From positions 1 to 11,116 of the forward strand of contig JAZRVD010000169.1 of assembly GCA_045598945.1 (NCBI GenBank): DNA of 11,116 bases, given 5' to 3'. Source of the DNA: Colimorpha sp045598945 (lineage in GTDB: Bacteria > Bacteroidota > Bacteroidia > Bacteroidales > P3). This document shows, in pieces, positions 6,516 to 11,116 of this stretch (the first letter of the stretch is position 1; each line of letters opens with the position of its first letter). Made by a program: the position numbers and the translations under genes. The notes beneath the pieces are model-generated. The model did no database searches, had not been told where the DNA came from, and was given only the letters and a program-made list of their open reading frames with translations.

Positions 6516-7522
6516 ACAAGCGTGTGGCAGACATCCTAAAGTTTGCCATTTTCTTAGGCATAGGCATATTTTTCATCTACTGGTTTCTACTCAAGCTCGA
6601 GCCTGAACAAAAAGAAGCCATCTGGCAGGCATTCTGTTCTGCCAACTATATATGGGTAGGCGTTGCCATGCTCTGCTGCCTGCTTAGCCACTGGGTGCGC
6701 GCCCTGCGCTGGCAGCTACTATACACCCCGTTAGGCATAAAACCAAAAATCTCCAACACCTTCGGATCGGTGGTGGTGGCATACCTCGCCAACCTCGCAT
6801 TTCCACGCCTCGGCGAAGTGGCACGCTGCGCCACCATGCGCACCAGCGAGAGCATACCATTAGACAAATCGCTCGGCACCGTCGTTACCGAACGCGTAGT
6901 AGACGTGCTACTCTTTGGCATCATAGTATTGATAGGCATGTTGCTGATGTACAGCAACATCAAAGACTGGCTATACAACGGACTGATACAAAAATTCGAC
7001 AACCTACCATCTATCACCCTGCTCGCCATAATAGGAGCAGTCCTCGTTACAGCTGCCATTGCAGCATACAAGCTCTTTTGGAACAAACTACTACGCTTCG
7101 CCGTGATTCAAAAAATAGACAGCTTTGTCAAAGGGTGCATAGCAGGCATAGCAAGCATACTCCACCTTGGCAGACGCCACACCTGGTTGTTTATAATATA
7201 CAGCATACTTATATACCTGCTATATATCCTTGGAGGCCTTATCATAGTGCAAGCCTTCGACGAGACACGCCATCTTCCACTCCTCGCCACCTTCGCCATC
7301 TACCTCTTCGGCTCTATAGGCATGGCATTCTCGCAAGGCGGACTGGGAGTGTACCCCGTATTAGTACAAATGGCACTCGCCATCTATGGCATAAGCCTTG
7401 AAGTAGGCACCGCCGCAGGATGGCTGCTATGGAGCTCCCAACAGGTAGCGGTAATGATGGTCGGCGCCGGCTACCTTATCTATTTCGCACTCATCAAACG
7501 ACGCAACGCCGTTCAACAATAA
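6512..7522 (+). CDS. LPG-synthase-TM / UPF0104-type multispanning membrane protein (flippase-like)
   Basis: A 336-residue inner-membrane protein with about eight hydrophobic segments (for example 9-26, 47-60, 131-147, 171-189, 223-247, 257-273, 277-295, 302-328). It fits the lysylphosphatidylglycerol synthase transmembrane family (PF03706), which is found alone without the MprF synthetase domain. Family landmarks are SHWVRALRW (59-67), the conserved LAFPRLGEVARC (95-106), and TERVVDVL (126-133). The late segment GGLGVYPVLVQMALAIYG is also typical. Stand-alone members are suggested to move lipids or prenyl-linked sugars, but the substrate here cannot be read. Its ATG overlaps the panD stop (ATGA). 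The link to pantothenate synthesis is positional only. The porin gene follows after about 35 bases. Confidence 0.88.
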   Translation: MNKRVADILKFAIFLGIGIFFIYWFLLKLEPEQKEAIWQAFCSANYIWVGVAMLCCLLSHWVRALRWQLLYTPLGIKPKISNTFGSVVVAYLANLAFPRLGEVARCATMRTSESIPLDKSLGTVVTERVVDVLLFGIIVLIGMLLMYSNIKDWLYNGLIQKFDNLPSITLLAIIGAVLVTAAIAAYKLFWNKLLRFAVIQKIDSFVKGCIAGIASILHLGRRHTWLFIIYSILIYLLYILGGLIIVQAFDETRHLPLLATFAIYLFGSIGMAFSQGGLGVYPVLVQMALAIYGISLEVGTAAGWLLWSSQQVAVMMVGAGYLIYFALIKRRNAVQQ

Positions 7523-7557
7523 CCATCTAATAATCAAATACCATCACACTACACCAC

Positions 7558-9495
7558 ATACATATTCCACTGTTTTTATCCTTGCTGCTCATCTGTAGCA
7601 AGGCATTTGCTGTAAACAGTGGCGATACGGCAACACTTAAAGGCATAGAATTCCACAAAGACATTCCAGACACCACCCTGCTCGGCGGCACCTACCGATT
7701 CTATTTCACACCCAACAAAGTAAAAATCGACCTCGTTGAATATCCCACATTTTCCGCCACCGGCATGCAGTTTATCGACAAGCTCGACAGACTCGACGGC
7801 AACTACTACATCTCCAAAGGCACCATAGGACAGATACACCAGATCATCACTCCCACATTTGACGGCAAACGACAGTGGCATTACCAGCCAAACCTAACAC
7901 CGGGCTACTCCAAACAGCCCTACACTATATGCTTCTACCAAGCCAAACGTCCCTACACCCTACTCAGCTACACAAGCTCGCTCAACAAAGAGTACTGCGT
8001 TCACGCTTCACACACACAGAACATCCACCCACGCTGGAACGTCTCCATAGACATAGACTTCATCAACCCCGAAGACATCTATGCCAACAGCAACGTAATG
8101 AACACCTACGCTGACGTAACTACAAACTACTACAGCAAAGACTCCCGCTACCAGCTCTACGGCGGCATGATACTGCAAAAGCAGCGCATAAGCGAAAATG
8201 GCGGACTTACTTCCGACGACCTATTCTCTACATATAGTCAGCTAAACAACCTTACCAGCCTGCCTGTTGTGTCGATGAACAACGGCAGCATATTCAAAGA
8301 TCTCACGCTCTTCGCCCATCAAAGCTACAACACAGTACGACAAGTTACAACCACAGTAAAACGTACACGCATCGAACTGTCTAAAACCGACAGCGCCACC
8401 CTCGACACAATAGAATATGTCGACACACTGCAACCATCGCCATTCAAACTGCTGAACAGTGGCGTTATAGCATTCGACATAGCATATCACCGCTGGAATC
8501 GCCAATACCTCGATTCAATACAGACACACACCCTCAGCACACGCCTCTTCTGGACCAACGACGCCTACCCTGACAGCAGATTTCACAACACAGCAAAGAC
8601 AACCATCGGCATAAAACCTGAATTTATAGGCATCAACGAACACGACACCGCCTACCATTCCTTCGCCTCGCTATCGCCATACTTCATAGAACAAATAGCT
8701 CTACCCTTCGGCACCATCAGCGGCGAAGCAGAATACACCATAGGCGGTGGACACCTCAACGGCAACAACCGTATGGCTCTCAATTACACACACCACATCG
8801 ACAGCTGCCACAACGCCACACTGCTTATAGAATACTCCAACAAAGCCGCCGACTACTTCTACTACCACTACACCAGCAACGACCTCATCTGGCACTGCCC
8901 CAACCTCAACAAAACCAACACCCTCCGCCTCGACCTCTCCTACCGCTACTCCAACATAATGACTGCCAACATCACAGCCACAAACATCAACAACTACGTG
9001 TTTCTCGACGAAAACATAAGACCTCACCAAGCCAACAACAACATCTACCTGCTACAGGGCAAAATCCTGCACCACACCGAACTCTGGCACTTCCTACACT
9101 GGGACATGCAGCATACACTGCAATACAGCTCAAACAGCGACGACCTCGCTGTACCACTCTTCGCCACCAAGAACTCAATATATACCGATTTTCACATCTT
9201 CCATCACGCACTGCTGGTACAAGCCGGTCTCGACCTCCGCTACCATACAGCCTACTACGCCGACGCCTACTCGCCAGCCGCCGGCGCCTTTTACCGACAA
9301 AAACAGGTAAAAATAGGCAACTACCTATGGGGCGACATCTTCCTCAACCTACAGCTACAACGCGCTGTAATATATCTAAAACTGGGACACGTCAACAGCA
9401 TCTGGGAGACTCACCCCAACTTTTTCACACTGCCACACTACCCCGGCAACAAATTTGGCTTCTACTACGGAGTAGTATGGAAATTTTTCGACTAA
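7558..9495 (+). CDS. Putative outer-membrane porin (DUF4289 / Porin_10 type), start codon unclear
   Basis: About 645 residues. After a signal peptide the sequence resembles the Bacteroidetes putative porin family (PF14121): YRFYFTPNKVKIDLVEYPTF near the start, the QNIHPRWNVSIDIDF and YANSNVMNTYADVTTNYYS region, many alternating aromatic/polar strands, and a C-terminal beta strand FGFYYGVVWKFFD ending in an aromatic-rich barrel signal. It is probably a beta-barrel in the outer membrane. There is no ATG near the start. A TTG at 7582 would begin inside the hydrophobic core of the signal peptide. The open frame extends upstream to a stop at 7531, and an ATA at 7558 is one base from ATG and would give a full signal peptide (IHIPLFLSLLLICSKAFA, cleavage after AFA). 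I place the start there provisionally; ATT at 7564 is another option. Codons are strongly C-rich and G-poor. It lies 35 bases after the flippase-like gene and 36 before pta. Confidence 0.8.
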   Translation: MHIPLFLSLLLICSKAFAVNSGDTATLKGIEFHKDIPDTTLLGGTYRFYFTPNKVKIDLVEYPTFSATGMQFIDKLDRLDGNYYISKGTIGQIHQIITPTFDGKRQWHYQPNLTPGYSKQPYTICFYQAKRPYTLLSYTSSLNKEYCVHASHTQNIHPRWNVSIDIDFINPEDIYANSNVMNTYADVTTNYYSKDSRYQLYGGMILQKQRISENGGLTSDDLFSTYSQLNNLTSLPVVSMNNGSIFKDLTLFAHQSYNTVRQVTTTVKRTRIELSKTDSATLDTIEYVDTLQPSPFKLLNSGVIAFDIAYHRWNRQYLDSIQTHTLSTRLFWTNDAYPDSRFHNTAKTTIGIKPEFIGINEHDTAYHSFASLSPYFIEQIALPFGTISGEAEYTIGGGHLNGNNRMALNYTHHIDSCHNATLLIEYSNKAADYFYYHYTSNDLIWHCPNLNKTNTLRLDLSYRYSNIMTANITATNINNYVFLDENIRPHQANNNIYLLQGKILHHTELWHFLHWDMQHTLQYSSNSDDLAVPLFATKNSIYTDFHIFHHALLVQAGLDLRYHTAYYADAYSPAAGAFYRQKQVKIGNYLWGDIFLNLQLQRAVIYLKLGHVNSIWETHPNFFTLPHYPGNKFGFYYGVVWKFFD

Positions 9496-9531
9496 GCCAA
9501 CAACTCATTATTAACATTAATACATAACATT

Positions 9532-10536
9532 ATGACACTATTAGAGCAAATCCGCGCCAAGGCAAAAGCCGCCAACAAGTGCATCGTGCTTGCCGAAGGC
9601 ACCGAAGAACGCACCCTCAAAGCCGCCGACTACATCCTACAAGAAGGCATAGCCCGTCTTATCCTCCTCGGCAACGAAACAGAGATTAAAAACCTCGCCA
9701 ACCAATGGGGACTCAAAAACATCGACAAAGCCCAGATCATCGACCCCGTCGCCAACGCCAAGAAAGAGTACTACGCCCAGATGCTCTGCGAGATACGCAA
9801 GAAAAAAGGCATGCAGATGGACGAAGCTATGCGTCTTGTCGAAGACCCACTCTACCTGGCCTGTCTGCTTATCAAAAACGGCGACGCCGACGGTGAAGTT
9901 GCCGGTGCTCGCAATGCTACTGGCGACGTGCTGCGTCCTGCATTCCAAATCGTCAAAACACTGCCAGGTGTCAGCGTAGTCAGCGGTGCCTTCATCATGA
10001 TACTGAAAGACAAAACCTACGGCGAAGATGGCATGCTCGTATTCGCCGACTGTGCAGCCACACCATGCCCATCAGCAGCCGAACTGGGACAGATTGCCGT
10101 CGTGTCCGCCAAAACAGCCAAAGCTATAGCTGGCTTTGAAGAGCCAAGAGTAGCCATACTCAGCTTCAGCACAAAAGGCAGCGCCCACCACGAACTCGTC
10201 GACAAGGTAATAGAGGCCACCAAGATAGCCCACGAACTCGACCCAGAAGTAAAGCTTGACGGAGAACTGCAGGCCGATGCAGCCATAGTAGCCAAAATAG
10301 GTGCCAGCAAGGCGCCGCAAAGCGAGATTGCCGGTAAAGCCAACGTCCTCGTATTCCCTGACCTTCAGAGCGGCAATATATGCTACAAGCTTGTACAACG
10401 TCTCGCCGGTGCCGAGGCAGTAGGTCCCGTCATGCAAGGCATGGCAGCACCTATCAACGACCTAAGCCGCGGCTGCAGCATAGAAGACATCATCAACGTT
10501 GTCTCTATCACCGCATCACAAGCCGCCGCAAAATAA
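9532..10536 (+). CDS. pta: Phosphate acetyltransferase
   Basis: A 334-residue enzyme that interconverts acetyl-CoA and acetyl phosphate. It is the short, single-domain Pta form with no N-terminal regulatory domains. Family segments in order are VLAEGTEERTLKAA (19-32), EVAGARNATGDVLRPAFQIV (122-141), FADCAATPCPSAAELGQIA (171-189), SFSTKGSA (211-218), DGELQADAA (243-251), FPDLQSGNICYKLVQRL (275-291) and GPVMQGMAAPINDLSRGCS (298-316), covering the catalytic site. The ATG follows a TAATACATAACATT leader typical of the phylum. It sits 36 bases after the porin stop. The usual partner acetate kinase (ackA) is not in the window; a strong terminator follows 24 bases after the stop. Usual cytoplasmic role in acetate production or in acetyl phosphate supply. 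Confidence 0.97.
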   Translation: MTLLEQIRAKAKAANKCIVLAEGTEERTLKAADYILQEGIARLILLGNETEIKNLANQWGLKNIDKAQIIDPVANAKKEYYAQMLCEIRKKKGMQMDEAMRLVEDPLYLACLLIKNGDADGEVAGARNATGDVLRPAFQIVKTLPGVSVVSGAFIMILKDKTYGEDGMLVFADCAATPCPSAAELGQIAVVSAKTAKAIAGFEEPRVAILSFSTKGSAHHELVDKVIEATKIAHELDPEVKLDGELQADAAIVAKIGASKAPQSEIAGKANVLVFPDLQSGNICYKLVQRLAGAEAVGPVMQGMAAPINDLSRGCSIEDIINVVSITASQAAAK

Positions 10537-10560
10537 TACTTTTACACACAAAACAAACAA

Positions 10561-10605
10561 TCAAGCGGGTGCCTTTCAATCAGACACCCGCTTGACTTTT
10601 TTTTT
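10561..10605 (+). terminator. Intrinsic terminator of pta
   Basis: Arms TCAAGCGGGTG (10561-10571) and CACCCGCTTGA (10585-10595) form an 11-bp GC-rich stem with a 13-base loop, followed by C and nine T residues (10597-10605). Textbook intrinsic terminator, 24 bases after the pta stop. Confidence 0.95.
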
Positions 10606-10651
10606 GCAGCAAAAATACTGCAGTCTTTGCATTGACGATGTAAATTTGTAA

Positions 10652-10664
10652 GTAAGCACCCGAT
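10652..10664 (+). repeat. 13-bp direct repeat, copy 1
   Basis: GTAAGCACCCGAT, identical to 11006-11018; similarity continues for a few bases (GAA versus AAA, later CAC). The copies start 354 bases apart and flank the compound hairpin and most of the transposase-like ORF. Confidence 0.85.
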
Positions 10665-10735
10665 GAAGTACACTGTATAAACAGGCAAAAAAAACAGCCA
10701 CATTCCTTTGCAGAAATGTGGCTCCTGACTTCATC
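10662..10735 (-). terminator. Compound hairpin, probable minus-strand terminator
   Basis: The core stem is AGCCACATT (10696-10704) with AATGTGGCT (10715-10723), nine perfect pairs and a 10-base loop. An A-run at 10687-10694 lies just to its left, which on the minus strand is a T-run after the stem, as in an intrinsic terminator for leftward transcripts. Outer complementary pieces CAGG (10682-10685)/CCTG (10724-10727) and GATGAAGT (10662-10669)/ACTTCATC (10728-10735) could extend the structure. A T-run at 10738-10743 could give weak function on the plus strand as well. Confidence 0.6.
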
Positions 10736-10793
10736 ACTTTTTTGTGCCGTCACATAGCGTAAAATAAAAATCAATGAGTTACATTATATTTCA

Positions 10794-10810
10794 GGGTGAC
10801 TTTGGGTGAC
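10794..10810 (+). repeat. Short direct repeat GGGTGAC x2 upstream of the transposase-like ORF
   Basis: GGGTGAC at 10794-10800 and at 10804-10810, separated by TTT (10-base period, about one helical turn), 30 bases before the ATG at 10840. It could be a protein-binding site or part of an element end. The 3' part TGACTTTG is one base from the TAnnTTTG promoter box. Confidence 0.4.
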
Positions 10811-10839
10811 GCAAGCAAAATAATGTGTACTTTTTCACA

Positions 10840-11040
10840 ATGTTCGTATGCAAGAAAAACAAACGTTCAGGCACCGTCAGCGTTGTCGTTGTGAGCAAAG
10901 CACACGGAAAATTCACAGAAGTGAAGAATTTTAGAGTGACAAAGTCAGAAGAAGAAGTCAATGAACTGTTTCGAAAAGCTCAGTTATGGCTTCGTACTCA
11001 TGGTGGTAAGCACCCGATAAATCACACGTTGTGGGAGTAA
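10840..11040 (+). pseudogene. N-terminal fragment resembling an IS4/IS1634-type transposase
   Basis: The 66-residue frame from ATG at 10840 begins MFVCKKNKRSGTVSVVVV and continues through KNFRVTKSEEEVNELFRKAQ to LWLRTHGGK. This resembles the first 55-60 residues of IS4/IS1634-group transposases from Bacteroidales (basic FVRKKxxxSG opening, then a VxVxxK strand, then a helix ending in a W-x-x-x-x-GG segment). The catalytic DDE domain is absent: after GG the frame reads KHPINHTLWE and stops. The break coincides with the second copy of the 13-bp direct repeat. A GTG at 10825 in the same frame could add five residues, but the ATG matches the family start. Probably a non-functional remnant; an independent small protein is the alternative. 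The family call rests on memory of these N-termini, not on a search. Confidence 0.6.
11006..11018 (+). repeat. 13-bp direct repeat, copy 2
   Basis: GTAAGCACCCGAT, identical to 10652-10664. It overlaps the GK-HP-I/D codons of the transposase-like fragment, exactly where the transposase-like sequence stops. Confidence 0.85.
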
Positions 11041-11044
11041 AAAA

Positions 11045-11097
11045 GCTGTTGTAGTTTTGCGGATTGAAATGCAAGAACAAAATCAAAACACAACAGC
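11045..11097 (+). promoter_or_regulatory. Promoter box inside an inverted repeat, ahead of the edge gene
   Basis: TAGTTTTGC (11052-11060) matches the Bacteroidetes -7 consensus; TTG at 11029-11031 lies 20 bases upstream as a possible -33. The box lies in the left arm of an inverted repeat: GCTGTTGTAGTTTTG (11045-11059) against CAAAACACAACAGC (11084-11097), complementary apart from one extra base. The right arm ends directly before the ATG at 11098. Confidence 0.55.
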
Positions 11098-11116
11098 ATG
11101 AAAACATACGGTTTAT
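11098..11116 (+). CDS. Start of a gene cut by the window edge
   Basis: An ATG at 11098 opens a frame MKTYGL that runs off the window. It is supported by the -7 box about 38 bases upstream and an A-rich leader. Six residues do not allow identification; it could be a host gene or the first gene of another mobile element. Confidence 0.35.

Noticed and set aside
7582..7620. Lipoprotein signal (LLLIC) in the porin N-terminus
   Set aside because: The residue before Cys is Ile, not Gly, Ala or Ser, and a good signal peptidase I site (AFA) follows; a barrel with a cleaved signal fits better.
10652..11018. Integron cassette or attC-like site between the repeats
   Set aside because: No GTTRRRY/RYYYAAC core sites and no integrase; the hairpin looks like a terminator instead.

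Overview
The window looks like a chromosomal segment of a Bacteroidales bacterium (Bacteroides, Prevotella or Muribaculaceae type; the family is not resolved here). Three things support this: several -7 promoter boxes of the Bacteroidetes form TAnnTTTG, gene starts preceded by A/T-rich leaders instead of strong Shine-Dalgarno sites, and gene families typical of this order (AAA-like ATPase/PD-(D/E)XK proteins, DUF3127, Porin_10-type putative porin). Family calls were made by reading the translations and rest on recalled family features, not on a database search.

Left part, minus strand (1-4157). argS (arginyl-tRNA synthetase) is followed downstream by an acyl-ACP thioesterase. Next comes an AAA-ATPase-like/nuclease-fold protein whose last residues are cut by the window edge. 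A promoter for argS lies in the 238-base divergent intergenic region 4158-4395, which also holds the promoter box of the first rightward gene.

Middle part, plus strand (4396-10536). The order is a DUF3127 protein with a proline/glutamine/tyrosine heptapeptide repeat and an SSB-like acidic tail; 5-formyltetrahydrofolate cyclo-ligase; a small tail-anchored hypothetical protein; panD (aspartate decarboxylase, pantothenate synthesis), which overlaps by four bases a multispanning LPG-synthase/flippase-type membrane protein; an outer-membrane putative porin with no good start codon; and pta (phosphate acetyltransferase). A strong intrinsic terminator closes this run at 10561-10605. The genes are mostly housekeeping (translation, lipid, one-carbon, CoA and acetyl-phosphate metabolism, envelope) and do not form one obvious pathway, although CoA supply (panD) and acetyl-CoA use (pta) are metabolically linked.

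Right end (10606-11116). This looks like a small accessory scar. It contains a compound hairpin, a fragment that resembles the N-terminus of an IS4/IS1634-type transposase, a 13-bp direct repeat whose second copy coincides with the point where transposase-like sequence stops, and a fresh promoter inside an inverted repeat leading to a new gene that is cut by the edge. I do not see a clear new defence or mobile system. The best leads are the SSB-like DUF3127 protein, the porin start-codon defect, the altered thioesterase motif and the transposase-scar junction.
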